From: JAUSIK01 sp964547875 | GTDB lineage: Archaea; Nanobdellota; Nanobdellia; Pacearchaeales; GW2011-AR1 | Length of the DNA stretch: 64,000 nucleotides | NCBI GenBank assembly: GCA_964547875.1 | Contig: CAZJPE010000001.1 | Span: 124,001 to 188,000, forward strand | Reading direction: 5' to 3' | Translations under genes and position numbers: made by a program | Shown here: in pieces, positions 49,539 through 57,587 of the stretch | Layout of the letters: each line of letters starts with the position of its first letter | How positions within the stretch are numbered: the first letter of the stretch is position 1 | Notes under the pieces: generated by a model | What the model saw: the letters and a program-made list of their open reading frames with translations, nothing else | Told to the model about the DNA's origin: nothing | Database searches by the model: none

Positions 49539-50165
49539 ATGAAAGAGAAAACTAAATCAGAAATCGGGATTATAATTATTATAATTTTCTTCATTTTTTC
49601 ATCTTATATTATTCAAAATAATTTTCTAAATGTAAAGGGCTTGATTGAAGATAATTTTGCCGGGATGCTAACCTATATTTTTATCTTAATTTTGGCAACT
49701 GTTATCGCGCCAGTCAGTGCTTTGCCGATTTTGCCAATCGCTTCTAACATCTGGGGATGGATTTTCGCTGCTTTATTGAGCATAATTGGCTGGACAGTTG
49801 GCGCTGCCATTGCTTTTGTATTGGCGAGAAGATATGGCGTTCCTTTAGTAAAAAGATTTATTTCAATAGAGAAGATTGCGAAGTTTGAGAAAAAAATCCC
49901 TAAAGAGAATATTTTTTGGAGCATTATTTTTTTAAGAATGGCAATTCCTGTTGACATATTAAGCTACATTTTAGGATTATTCAGCCATATCAAATTCAGG
50001 ACTTACTTTTTAGCTACTTTAATCGGCGTTTCTCCATTTGCTTTTGTTTTTGCATTTCTTGGCGGATTGCCGTTTTATTATCAGATTATCGCATTATTCT
50101 TCGCTTTGCTTTTTATTCTGATTGGATTGCTAATAGCTCTGAAATATAAGAAAAGAAGAAATTAG
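49539..50165 (+). CDS. VTT/DedA-family membrane protein
   Basis: 208 residues with five or six membrane segments. LPILPIASNIWGWIFAALLSIIGWTVGAAIAFVLARRYGVPLVKRFI and FLRMAIPVDILSYILGLFSHIKFRTYFLATLIG match the VTT (SNARE-associated) domain of TVP38/TMEM64 proteins. Such proteins scramble lipids. A TTTATATAA element stands directly before the ATG, so the start or the promoter is uncertain; another TATA-like site is at about 49488. Confidence 0.75.
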   Translation: MKEKTKSEIGIIIIIIFFIFSSYIIQNNFLNVKGLIEDNFAGMLTYIFILILATVIAPVSALPILPIASNIWGWIFAALLSIIGWTVGAAIAFVLARRYGVPLVKRFISIEKIAKFEKKIPKENIFWSIIFLRMAIPVDILSYILGLFSHIKFRTYFLATLIGVSPFAFVFAFLGGLPFYYQIIALFFALLFILIGLLIALKYKKRRN

Positions 50166-50168
50166 ATT

Positions 50169-50576
50169 TTATGTAAAATCTATTCTTGCAATTAATTCTT
50201 TAACCTTATTTTCAATTACGTCTCTTGCTTTAACAAATTCGGGATAAAGATGCTCGTCTGTTTCTTTTGCTATGACATCTGGAATATTCCAAACTTCTAT
50301 TTTTTTATTTAGTTTAATAAATTCTTTCAAAACAGGATTCATTAATATGATAATATCTGCTTCTTTAATCATATCATCGCTAACTTTCTTTGATTTATTA
50401 TTAGAAATATCAACTCCCTTTTCTTCCATGGCTCTTATAACTAAAACGTGCATTTTATCTTGGGGCTTTATAAGCGCTGCGCTTTCTGCCTTATTCTTCT
50501 TGGAATATTTATTAAAAAAAGCTTCGGCCATCTGGCTTCTGAATATATTAGCGCTGCATAAGAATAATATTCTCAT
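50169..50576 (-). CDS. Low-molecular-weight phosphatase / arsenate-reductase-like protein
   Basis: 135 residues. MRILFLCSANIFRSQMAEAF is the P-loop (Cys7-x5-Arg13), and EVWNIPDVIAKETDEHLYPEF holds the general-acid Asp in the place used by ArsC of the thioredoxin-coupled type. It could remove phosphate from protein tyrosine or reduce arsenate. The ArsR regulator in this island lies 7 kb away and beside copper genes, so arsenic is not favoured. Confidence 0.75.
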   Translation of the reverse strand: MRILFLCSANIFRSQMAEAFFNKYSKKNKAESAALIKPQDKMHVLVIRAMEEKGVDISNNKSKKVSDDMIKEADIIILMNPVLKEFIKLNKKIEVWNIPDVIAKETDEHLYPEFVKARDVIENKVKELIARIDFT

Positions 50577-50587
50577 ATTCTAAGTCC

Positions 50588-50824
50588 TTATTGCGATGTT
50601 TTAAGTTCAATGTTTGCTGGAAGAGGAATTCTAATATCTCTCATTCCTCCTCTCTTAAGAAAATTAAATATTTTATATCCCCTAAGTTCTCCTGTTTTAA
50701 TATCTTTCCCTTCAAAGATATCATCTTCTATTTCGTCAAAATAAGATGGTGTTGGTTCGCCAATCATTATTTCCAATATATCCGCTTCGGAATCATAATA
50801 AATTTCAAGGTTTTTTGATTTCAT
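50588..50824 (-). CDS. DUF2283 family protein, probable antitoxin
   Basis: 78 residues. LEIYYDSEADILEIMIGEPTPSYFDEIEDDIFEGKDIKTGELRGYKIFNFLK follows the DUF2283 pattern closely. Such genes often stand beside small toxin-like partners. It overlaps the 97-residue gene before it by four bases (ATGA). Toxin-antitoxin function is inferred from this layout. Confidence 0.75.
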   Translation of the reverse strand: MKSKNLEIYYDSEADILEIMIGEPTPSYFDEIEDDIFEGKDIKTGELRGYKIFNFLKRGGMRDIRIPLPANIELKTSQ

Positions 50825-51114
50825 TTTCTCTTAATCTTCGATGTCCAAAAGATTGTTGTTATAAAGCCTTTTCCGTTTAAATATTTAACTGAAACAAGAA
50901 GATAGCCCTGCATATTTTTAAGATTTCTATAATAATGATATTTGGTTTTGTCGTCTTTGCTTAACACCATAATGAGAGGTTTTGCCAATGTTTCTTTAAT
51001 GTCCTCTAAGCTGTTCGATAAATAAAGATGATATTTAAGGACATGAGCCCATCGCTCTTTTGTAAGATGAATTTTCCTTCCTGTTTTGTCTTCAATATCA
51101 AAAACAAAGGACAT
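50821..51114 (-). CDS. Small toxin-like partner of DUF2283
   Basis: 97 residues. Start FVFDIEDKTGRKIHLTKERWAHVLKYH and end YLLVSVKYLNGKGFITTIFWTSKIKRK fit the phage/TA-type 'PBECR or DUF4258-like' RNase fold with an early His in WAHVLKYH and a Lys/Arg-rich end, but the family call is by pattern only. It precedes and overlaps the DUF2283 gene. Confidence 0.5.
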   Translation of the reverse strand: MSFVFDIEDKTGRKIHLTKERWAHVLKYHLYLSNSLEDIKETLAKPLIMVLSKDDKTKYHYYRNLKNMQGYLLVSVKYLNGKGFITTIFWTSKIKRK

Positions 51115-51177
51115 AGGAAATAAAAATAAGTCGGACTTATAAATATTTCTTACTAATTGACTATTTTTATTTAAAAA

Positions 51178-52593
51178 TTAATCTAAATGAAATATTATGC
51201 CGTCGTCAATAAATCCTTTTCTTTTAGAAACACAAACATAATTAGCCATTCCATTATAGTCAATAGCTCTTCTAATAATTTTCTTTAAATCTTCGTGCTT
51301 TAATGCGACTTCTAAATCTCTTGGATGCGGATTGTCTTCCTTGTATGGAGGATGCGTGTCATTTTTTGTTACCCATCCTAATCTTAAATTCAATAAAGAA
51401 ACATTATTTTCTCTGCAATATTGTTCTAATAATCTTTCTGATTCTATTTTTGCTTTTCCGTAATATCCTTCTGGATTGAAGTGAGTGTTTGATGTTAATG
51501 ATGTTTCTCTAGTTATTTTACCAATTGTCCGATAGGGATAAACATTAATTGAGCTTGCGTTAATTATTCTTTTTGGATTATAATTATCGCAGGCTTCTAT
51601 TACTCTTTTTGTTAATTCTATATTTTTATCTGCTTCTTTTTTTTCGATAAAGGGATTAGGATTTGCTGCTAAATGTATTATCGTATCTATATTTTTAAAA
51701 TAAGGATTTATGTCATCTTTTAAGATATCAATTGGGTTTTCTGGATTATCTCTGTCCAATTCTGTTATAAACTGATAGCCATTATTTCTTAGATATTGCG
51801 TAATTACTGAGCCTATTGTTCCTCTTGAGCCTGTTATTAATAGCCTATTATCTAAAGCCATGTGATGCATTATAAATAAAAATTTTGCTGGTTCTTTACC
51901 TGTTATAGATGCGTGCGGTATTTCCCCATTATCTGGGATTAGAATAGAGGTTCCAGGAGCATGTTCTACTAAATTATCTTTTAATGCCATAATAGTTTTT
52001 CCTTCTAATGCGTGCCAAATTTCATCATGTCCTAGAAAATGGGTATGAGGTTCTGGAAGTTTGTTTTTATCTATATAAACTAATGAAAAATAATGTACTT
52101 TGCTTAGATTGTCTTTATCGTAACTAAATATCGTTTTGCTTCTATGGCACCAATGTAATGAGGGATTAAAACCATCAAAAGGAATTTCACTAGTATTTTT
52201 TATTATTATTTTTTTGTTTTGATTTGTTGGAGCTTCTTCACTGATGACAAGCATTTCTAAAGATTGTTTGGACGAAGCAACACTTATAGAATAAGGCAAA
52301 TATGCAGGAATTATAAATGCACTGTCTTTTTTAATTTCAATTTCTTTATCTTCTGTCATAATTTTTCCTCTTCCTTTTGCTACATAAAATATTCCTTGCC
52401 GATATTGTGAAATTAAATCTATTGAATGCCTGCCTTTCAAAGTTACATGACTAAACCCTTCTATATGATTCAATAGATTTCTTGATTTATCCAAAAAGCT
52501 TTTTTTAGAAAAAATTGTTCGTAAAACTAAATTACTTTTATTATAGGGTTCTGCTCTGTCTTTTGGTGTCTTGATATAATCTCTTAAGCTCAT
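51178..52593 (-). CDS. Double-cupin and NAD-dependent epimerase/dehydrogenase fusion
   Basis: 471 residues. The first ~140 form a cupin-like beta barrel (GIFYVAKGRGKIMTEDKEIEIKKDSAFIIPAYLP), the next ~100 a second cupin with possible ligands (PEPHTHFLGHDEIWHALEGK, PGTSILIPDNGEIPHASI). From ~260 a Rossmann domain follows: RLLITGSRGTIGSVITQYL, IIHLAANPNP, YYGKAKIESERLL (Tyr-x-x-x-Lys). The last part resembles uronate dehydrogenases and extended SDRs. One chain may bind a sugar acid or nucleotide sugar and oxidise or epimerise it. In operon with the PHP protein. Confidence 0.7.
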   Translation of the reverse strand: MSLRDYIKTPKDRAEPYNKSNLVLRTIFSKKSFLDKSRNLLNHIEGFSHVTLKGRHSIDLISQYRQGIFYVAKGRGKIMTEDKEIEIKKDSAFIIPAYLPYSISVASSKQSLEMLVISEEAPTNQNKKIIIKNTSEIPFDGFNPSLHWCHRSKTIFSYDKDNLSKVHYFSLVYIDKNKLPEPHTHFLGHDEIWHALEGKTIMALKDNLVEHAPGTSILIPDNGEIPHASITGKEPAKFLFIMHHMALDNRLLITGSRGTIGSVITQYLRNNGYQFITELDRDNPENPIDILKDDINPYFKNIDTIIHLAANPNPFIEKKEADKNIELTKRVIEACDNYNPKRIINASSINVYPYRTIGKITRETSLTSNTHFNPEGYYGKAKIESERLLEQYCRENNVSLLNLRLGWVTKNDTHPPYKEDNPHPRDLEVALKHEDLKKIIRRAIDYNGMANYVCVSKRKGFIDDGIIFHLD

Positions 52594-52610
52594 TTGACTA
52601 AATGTAAATT

Positions 52611-53591
52611 CTAAGGAAGTCTAAATCTTTCTTTTGATTTTCTTATTCCTATTAAAAATTTCCATATTGATTCAATTGAATTCAAGAAATCTTCGTATCC
52701 TTCATGTGTTAAGGATTTTCCTTCTTCTCTTAATTTATTTGAATCTCTAATTGTAGATTTTAGAGTTTGCAAGAGTTTTTCTTCATTGGATTCGTCAATT
52801 AAATTTGCGTCAAATTCGTTATAAGCTATTCCTGCGCTCTCAATCATGTGTCCATCTGAATTCGCTACATAAGGAAGATTGTTTGCCATAGCAAATGCCT
52901 TAGCTTTATCATTGTTTTCTCTTGTATATTTTCCTATTTTAGGAACATTTTTCCAAATTTTTCCAAAACGAATTTGCGCATTATGTCCTTCTACGAAATC
53001 CACTTTGTTCGTATACTCCTTTGCTCTTTCCAAACCAATTCCAAAATGTGCTTCCAGAGAGGGATGTTCAAAGCCATGCAGTAAACCTTTATCATTACAA
53101 TAATTAATTGTGTCCTCAAGAGTTTTTAAACTAGTGTTATCAATAGAATTTGGCACTTGATCAGAGCCAATAACTAAATGGTCAAATCTTATAATTTTAT
53201 CTCCTGAAATTTTTTCTTTAATAATAGGTGTTTGGCCTGATATTAAATAAAGTGTTTTTTTGCCTTTCTCGTCTTCTTTTTCTACAATTATTGAATTATT
53301 TCCAAACTTGTCTGCATGATATCCTTCATAATATTTATTGAGATTATTAATGTAAGTTTGGGCAACATAATTAATCCTATCGTGAACTGAATTTAGATAA
53401 ATAAGACCCCTTTTATTAACTTGGTCGCTCTCTGATGTAAGTGCGCAGATTGTTATATCTCTCTTGAAACAAGTATCTGCAATTAGTTTAAGGAGATTTT
53501 TTCCAGAATATCCTTGAACTCTAAGCCAATAAGGTTCAAAACCTATAGGACCATGATAATGCAAGTCTGCTTTATGCTTTTGAGATGCCAT
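52611..53591 (-). CDS. PHP-domain phosphoesterase-like protein
   Basis: From the ATG at 53591, 26 bases after a TATA element on the minus strand, the protein is 326 residues. KADLHYHGPIG (metal His-x-His), ITICALTSESDQ, LLHGFEHPSLEAHFG, VEGHNAQIRFG and ANSDGHMIESAG follow the order of PHP metal motifs. These enzymes cut phosphoesters of nucleotides, histidinol phosphate or DNA ends. First gene of a two-gene operon with the cupin-SDR fusion, so a small phosphorylated substrate is likely. Confidence 0.75.
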   Translation of the reverse strand: MASQKHKADLHYHGPIGFEPYWLRVQGYSGKNLLKLIADTCFKRDITICALTSESDQVNKRGLIYLNSVHDRINYVAQTYINNLNKYYEGYHADKFGNNSIIVEKEDEKGKKTLYLISGQTPIIKEKISGDKIIRFDHLVIGSDQVPNSIDNTSLKTLEDTINYCNDKGLLHGFEHPSLEAHFGIGLERAKEYTNKVDFVEGHNAQIRFGKIWKNVPKIGKYTRENNDKAKAFAMANNLPYVANSDGHMIESAGIAYNEFDANLIDESNEEKLLQTLKSTIRDSNKLREEGKSLTHEGYEDFLNSIESIWKFLIGIRKSKERFRLP

Positions 53592-53611
53592 AAAATTTAA
53601 ATTTCTGTTAA

Positions 53612-53620
53612 GTATATAAA
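53612..53620 (-). promoter_or_regulatory. TATA element of the PHP/cupin-SDR operon
   Basis: TTTATATAC on the minus strand, about 26 bases before the ATG at 53591. It lies inside the longer frame that begins at 53630, which argues against that earlier start. Confidence 0.5.
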
Positions 53621-53682
53621 TCTTTCCCATGTTGCTATTTGAAAGATACTACTAAAACTTATACAAATTTATAAACAAAAAA

Positions 53683-53690
53683 ATTTAAAT
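53683..53690 (+). promoter_or_regulatory. TATA element before the Met-rich membrane protein
   Basis: ATTTAAAT is centred 26 bases before the ATG at 53713; a second TATA-like TTTATAAAC lies at about 53668. Confidence 0.4.
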
Positions 53691-53712
53691 AATTATCAAT
53701 TTAAGAATAAAG

Positions 53713-54396
53713 ATGTCATTCAAAAAATTTGCGAAGGAATTAAATGGAAAAGGCGTTGAAGGCGAGCTTATCAAAACAATTCTTTATTCTTTAATTACTT
53801 CATTTTTAACTCTTGGAATCCTTTATTTTTTAAAATTTAAAAACATTACAGATTTTATTCCAAAATATGGCTTTTCCCTTTTTTTCTCTGCTCTAAGCTA
53901 CGCATTAATCATGCCAACGATAAGGCAGATTAGGGCGTATAAAGAATTGCCATGTATGAGCGGAATGATGGTTGGCATGACAATAGGAATGATATCTGGT
54001 TTCTTGCCTGGTTTTTATGTTGCTTCTACAAATGGAATGTTTATCGGAGGATTTTTCGGAGCTGCTTTAGGGATTGTTATTGGAATTTACAATGGGAAAT
54101 GCTGTGGTGTAATGGGAATAATGGAAGGAATAATGGCTGGATTCATGGGAGGATTAATGGGAGCTATGACTGCGTTTATGTTATTTAATGATAATCTGAA
54201 AATTGCCGCAGTATTAGTCTTTGTAATAGGAGCTGTAATTATGATAGGATTGAATTACATGATTTATAAAGAAACAAAAGAATTAGAAAGAAAATTAGTT
54301 GAAAGCCATTTTTTAACAATATTTTTTACATTTTTATTAATTTCTATTACTACTTGGATTATTGTGTTTGGCCCAAGAAGCGCGATATTTGGATAA
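53713..54396 (+). CDS. Met-rich membrane protein, probable copper-related
   Basis: 227 residues with seven or so membrane segments. PCMSGMMVGMTIGMISGF, CCGVMGIMEGIMAGFMGGLMGAM and related stretches place Met (and three Cys) every third or fourth position on membrane helices, a pattern of Cu(I)-handling proteins. Proteins of this type often neighbour cupredoxins. The next gene, 30 bases on, encodes a cupredoxin-like secreted protein. Family unnamed; copper is inferred from Met/Cys spacing and context. Confidence 0.55.
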   Translation: MSFKKFAKELNGKGVEGELIKTILYSLITSFLTLGILYFLKFKNITDFIPKYGFSLFFSALSYALIMPTIRQIRAYKELPCMSGMMVGMTIGMISGFLPGFYVASTNGMFIGGFFGAALGIVIGIYNGKCCGVMGIMEGIMAGFMGGLMGAMTAFMLFNDNLKIAAVLVFVIGAVIMIGLNYMIYKETKELERKLVESHFLTIFFTFLLISITTWIIVFGPRSAIFG

Positions 54397-54397
54397 A

Positions 54398-54406
54398 TTT
54401 ATATAT
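54398..54406 (+). promoter_or_regulatory. TATA element before the cupredoxin gene
   Basis: TTTATATAT is centred 25 bases before the ATG at 54427. Confidence 0.5.
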
Positions 54407-54426
54407 TTAATTATAATTATGTAATT

Positions 54427-54819
54427 ATGAGAAATACGACATTAGGAATAATAGCTCTTTTGATAATTGTCTTTGTAGGAGGATATATATTTCTTGGCTC
54501 TGCTAAAACTAACGGGAATTCTATAACAGGGAATGTTGTAAATAATGGAAATAACGGAGAAGTTCAAAAAATAGTTCTAAGCGAAAAGGGACTTAATTAT
54601 TATCCGAATACGATTAATGTAAAAGCAGGAGAGCCTGTAAGCATTTCTTTAGATGAAAAAGTTAAGGGATGTTTAAGGGCGATTACAATTCGTGATTTGG
54701 GATTGTCTAAATATCTGAAGACGACATTGGATACATTAGATTTTACTCCAACAAAAAAGGGAGCATTTACCATTGCCTGCACAATGGGAATGGGCTATGG
54801 GAAGCTGATTGTTGAATAG
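54427..54819 (+). CDS. Cupredoxin-like exported protein
   Basis: 130 residues. A membrane anchor or signal (LGIIALLIIVFVGGYIFLG) and a TGNVVNN-rich linker lead to a blue-copper-like fold: YYPNTINVKAGEPVSISLDEKVKGCLRAITIRDLG (Cys near 84) and FTIACTMGMGYGKLIVE (Cys near 117, Met). The Cys..C-x-M-G-M pattern matches the 'cupredoxin-like 1' proteins that bind copper at the cell surface rather than carry electrons. Paired with the Met-rich membrane protein. Confidence 0.7.
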   Translation: MRNTTLGIIALLIIVFVGGYIFLGSAKTNGNSITGNVVNNGNNGEVQKIVLSEKGLNYYPNTINVKAGEPVSISLDEKVKGCLRAITIRDLGLSKYLKTTLDTLDFTPTKKGAFTIACTMGMGYGKLIVE

Positions 54820-54854
54820 GGCTTAAAATGTTTTTCCTTTCTGAATCAAAAGAA

Positions 54855-55982
54855 TCAACTGGCCTTATGTTCTAACCACATTTTAATTTCCTGAACAATA
54901 ACATCCAACCTCTTTTTGTCTCTGATATCAGATTCTCGATATACTTTGCATTCAATTCCTTTTTTTGCGTATTCTTCAATAAGTCTTTCAGGAATCCATT
55001 TATAATCTGGCAATCCTTTCTCTCTACAAAACTCTTCACTGTGCCAATAGCATCCATTAATTTCAATAACTTTAGGTTGCCCCTTAACTTTAAAGTCGGG
55101 AAGTGCAAATCTTCCATCTTCAAGTTTCTTAAACCAGTTGTTCCCTTTCAATCCGGTATAATAGATTTGCCCAGATTGGGCATTCTTCGCATGAGGAACA
55201 TACAATCCATGTTCTTCAAGAGAATTTATAAAAGCATATTCTAAATTATTAGGTGTTCGCTGAGATTTTCTTAATAAATTTTCAATTCGTTGTTCTTTTG
55301 GTAATCCAGATAATGATCCTTTGCGAGCATTCTTAATTCTTTGTTCTGCAGATAATAATGCCAATCCTTTTGGATAAGCTATTATTCCACCCTTTCTTCC
55401 ATTTCCTACTCTTTGTTCCTTTGTAAACTTTGCTAATCCTGCTTTATAACCTAGCTCATTAAATTTCACCCTTTGTTCAGGTGTCAATTGGGACATGGAT
55501 TTATGACCTGTTTGCTGAAACAAGATACGACGCCTGTAATCTATACTTTCCTTGTCAATATTCTCAGAAAGAGTATCTGCTATAGTTTGTGAACAGACCT
55601 GATAAGACTCTGCTAAGTGGCTATTTGTGGATAATCTTTTTATTCTCCCCTCTTTAAAATCAGTAATTTCTCTTGTAATAAGACCAACTAACTCCTCCGT
55701 TTTTCCACTGAGTTTTTTATGACCCTGATGAGGTTTTCTTTTTTTTGTGCTTTGAGAAAAAAGCTGTTTTGCTCTTTTAAGAAGATCTTCTCTCGATATC
55801 ATATTATTCCTATTATAGAGCAGATAATTAATATGTGTTTGAGACACATCATACAAAGAAGCTAATTCTTTATTAGGCGTTAATTCTCGGACAGTTCCAG
55901 CTTTATAATTCTCTATTTCTCTCTGAACTCTTTGTATTAATTCTAAACTTTTCTCTAGTGGAATTTCATTTTTTTTCGCCAT
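54855..55982 (-). CDS. Free-standing endonuclease with HTH and NUMOD-like repeats (EDxHD/Vsr-like)
   Basis: 375 residues in three parts. Two helix-turn-helix units (LTPNKELASLYDVSQTHINYLLYN, LSTNSHLAESYQVCSQTIADTL) occupy the first 130. Four 'LTPEQRxxxxRKG'-type repeats (LTPEQRVKFNELGYKAG, FTKEQRVGNGRKGG, LSAEQRIKNARKG, LPKEQRIENLLRKS) follow; such repeats sit in phage homing endonucleases. The end holds a Vsr/PD-(D/E)xK-like core, NLEYAFINSLEEHG and FALPDFKVKGQPKVIEINGCYWH. It is probably a mobile DNA-cutting enzyme, inserted in the copper locus. Confidence 0.65.
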   Translation of the reverse strand: MAKKNEIPLEKSLELIQRVQREIENYKAGTVRELTPNKELASLYDVSQTHINYLLYNRNNMISREDLLKRAKQLFSQSTKKRKPHQGHKKLSGKTEELVGLITREITDFKEGRIKRLSTNSHLAESYQVCSQTIADTLSENIDKESIDYRRRILFQQTGHKSMSQLTPEQRVKFNELGYKAGLAKFTKEQRVGNGRKGGIIAYPKGLALLSAEQRIKNARKGSLSGLPKEQRIENLLRKSQRTPNNLEYAFINSLEEHGLYVPHAKNAQSGQIYYTGLKGNNWFKKLEDGRFALPDFKVKGQPKVIEINGCYWHSEEFCREKGLPDYKWIPERLIEEYAKKGIECKVYRESDIRDKKRLDVIVQEIKMWLEHKAS

Positions 55983-56083
55983 TTTATCTTTTATAATAGT
56001 ATCACGATGACTTTATAAATCTTACTATATTAACTACTAATTAGTTAATACAAGAGAGGGGATTTAAAGGATTTGAAGAAAGA

Positions 56084-56092
56084 TTTATAAAA
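56084..56092 (+). promoter_or_regulatory. TATA element before the 56112 gene
   Basis: TTTATAAAA is centred 24 bases before the ATG at 56112. Confidence 0.45.
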
Positions 56093-56111
56093 CTTAAATA
56101 TATCACTCAAT

Positions 56112-56387
56112 ATGGCAAAGAAAAAAACCTCTCTTGAGAATGAAGGATGGTCTCTAGTTGGAATGCATAAAGAAAACCGCTTAGAAGCCAATTTAATTAG
56201 AACTGAAATAAGAGGGAATACTACAATAAGAACATATCAAGAATATAATATAACAGTAGAAGTTGCTCAATATAGAAAAGGTAAAGAAACTAAGAGATTA
56301 GAAGAAATAAAAGAAAAGATATTCCGAAGAGAGTATAAAGAGGAATCTGGTTTTTTTCAATCTGTTTCAGGAGATTATAATAAATAG
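56112..56387 (+). CDS. Hypothetical protein, 91 aa
   Basis: Basic protein with KKKTSLENEGWSLVGMHKENRLEANLIRTEIRGNTTIRTYQEYNITVEVAQYRKGKETKRL, a small beta-rich domain, and a helical charged end. No family recognised. It has its own TATA element and lies between the endonuclease and the RelE-type module. Confidence 0.45.
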   Translation: MAKKKTSLENEGWSLVGMHKENRLEANLIRTEIRGNTTIRTYQEYNITVEVAQYRKGKETKRLEEIKEKIFRREYKEESGFFQSVSGDYNK

Positions 56388-56430
56388 TTCTATTTCTTTA
56401 AATTTTAAACTTGATTATACAAAGATTTAA

Positions 56431-56469
56431 ATATACCTAAAATATATAGATATATACCTAAAATATATA
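56431..56469 (+). promoter_or_regulatory. Two 18-base direct repeats, probable operator of the RelE module
   Basis: ATATACCTAAAATATATA occurs at 56431-56448 and again at 56452-56469, 21 bases apart, two helical turns. The copies lie between a TTTAAATATA promoter element and the ATG at 56480, a place where a bound antitoxin complex would repress. Confidence 0.5.
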
Positions 56470-56479
56470 AATTAATAGA

Positions 56480-56746
56480 ATGAAGACACAAAATCAGATA
56501 TCACACTCGCCAACACTAAATACAGTATTAATGGTAGAGAGAACCTTAAAAGACGCAAAAGAAGTTATAACTCTAGCCGAGCTAAAAAGAAGACTTCCTA
56601 AAAAAGTGATGCATCAAACACTTCTTCAAATTTTTGATTATCTTCAATTTAGCGGTAAGATAATAATTGGAACAAAAGGTATTCTCTGGATATACGCGGA
56701 AAGAAAAGAACTAAATTTGTTAATTAGTAAAGGTCTTGAAATATGA
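56480..56746 (+). CDS. Winged-helix antitoxin candidate
   Basis: 88 residues. TLNTVLMVERTLKDAKEVITLAELKRRLPKKVMHQTLLQIFDYLQFSGKIIIGTKGILWIY is a winged-helix fold, and the family is often found before RelE-type genes in archaea. Overlaps the toxin gene by four bases. The 18-base repeats upstream are its probable site. Confidence 0.6.
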   Translation: MKTQNQISHSPTLNTVLMVERTLKDAKEVITLAELKRRLPKKVMHQTLLQIFDYLQFSGKIIIGTKGILWIYAERKELNLLISKGLEI

Positions 56747-57102
56747 ATAAAACTATTAGAGTAATTCTCATTGATAATGCAAAAGAGGAATATAGTAGAT
56801 TGAATATGATAGTTGGATATCAAACCAATGCAGGAAAAATGAATACAAATGAAATGCAATTATTAAAATCAATACGACAAAAAATAGAGCTAATAAAGGC
56901 AAACCCTTTTTATGGGGATAATATTAAAAAACATTTAATTCCAAAAGAATATAATGTTGATAATCTATGGAGAGTTGAATTAAGTCAATTTTGGAGAATG
57001 CTATATACTATAAAGGGAGATCAAATAGAGGTTATTTGTTTTATTCTTAATATAATAGATCATCTAACATATGATAAAATATTTGGATATAGAAAAAGAT
57101 GA
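56743..57102 (+). CDS. RelE/ParE-type toxin
   Basis: 119 residues. IRVILIDNAKEEYSRLN.. starts like ParE/RelE, a long helix with QLLKSIRQKIELIKANPFYGDNIKKHLIPKEY follows, and the sheet NLWRVELSQFWRMLYTIKGDQIEVICFILNIIDHLTYDKIFGYRKR carries the Arg, Arg and final His-Tyr-type residues of the RNase. It overlaps the CxxC membrane protein gene by four bases, so toxin and membrane protein share a message. Confidence 0.7.
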   Translation: MNKTIRVILIDNAKEEYSRLNMIVGYQTNAGKMNTNEMQLLKSIRQKIELIKANPFYGDNIKKHLIPKEYNVDNLWRVELSQFWRMLYTIKGDQIEVICFILNIIDHLTYDKIFGYRKR

Positions 57103-57542
57103 GGCGCGTTTTTAAAAAACCATATTTATATTTTACAATTGGAATTTTTTTATTATATTTGTTAGTAAACTTTTTAATTAGCGGATTTTATGATACTATT
57201 CCTTTGATAATTGCTTATGCTAATAATGTGAATTGGTTAAAATTGGGACTATCTTTAATTTTATCATTAATTATAGGAATTTTAGTTGCTGTTAATGGTG
57301 TTTATGTTTACATAAAACATAGAGAAAGAAAAGAATGTACTGGCGGAGGGACAATTGCAGGAGCTGGAACTCTTGGCGGGCTTTTAACTGGTTTTTGCCC
57401 ACTCTGTATAACTGGATTATTTCCTCTGATATTTGGATTGTTTGGAGTTTCTTTTTCTCTGGCTTCATTGCCTTTTCAGGGCATAGAGATACAACTGGCT
57501 GTTATTGTTCTGTTAGCGATTAGCTTGAAGATGCTTAGATAA
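57099..57542 (+). CDS. CxxC membrane protein, paralogue of the 47009 protein
   Basis: 147 residues with four membrane segments. ECTGGGTIAGAGTLGGLLTGFCPLCITGLFPLIFGLFGV has Cys80 and the pair Cys100/Cys103 inside a Gly-rich membrane stretch; it ends GIEIQLAVIVLLAIS. The 47009 protein has the same end plan (GCAAC, GLELSILAIILLAIA). Placed directly before the ArsR/CopZ/CopA genes it fits copper handling or membrane redox work. The ATG overlaps the toxin stop codon. Confidence 0.6.
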   Translation: MRRVFKKPYLYFTIGIFLLYLLVNFLISGFYDTIPLIIAYANNVNWLKLGLSLILSLIIGILVAVNGVYVYIKHRERKECTGGGTIAGAGTLGGLLTGFCPLCITGLFPLIFGLFGVSFSLASLPFQGIEIQLAVIVLLAISLKMLR

Positions 57543-57557
57543 TTGAAAGCAGGAAGA

Positions 57558-57566
57558 TTTATATAT
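57558..57566 (+). promoter_or_regulatory. TATA element of the ArsR/copper operon
   Basis: TTTATATAT is centred 26 bases before the ATG at 57588. ATATG and CATAT (57569-57589) frame the region to the start codon as a weak inverted repeat. Confidence 0.5.
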
Positions 57567-57587
57567 TAATATGTATTCTATTATCAT

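Noticed and set aside
50169..50576. Arsenic resistance operon around the ArsC-like gene
   Set aside because: No arsenite pump nearby and the ArsR gene belongs to the copper operon 7 kb away.
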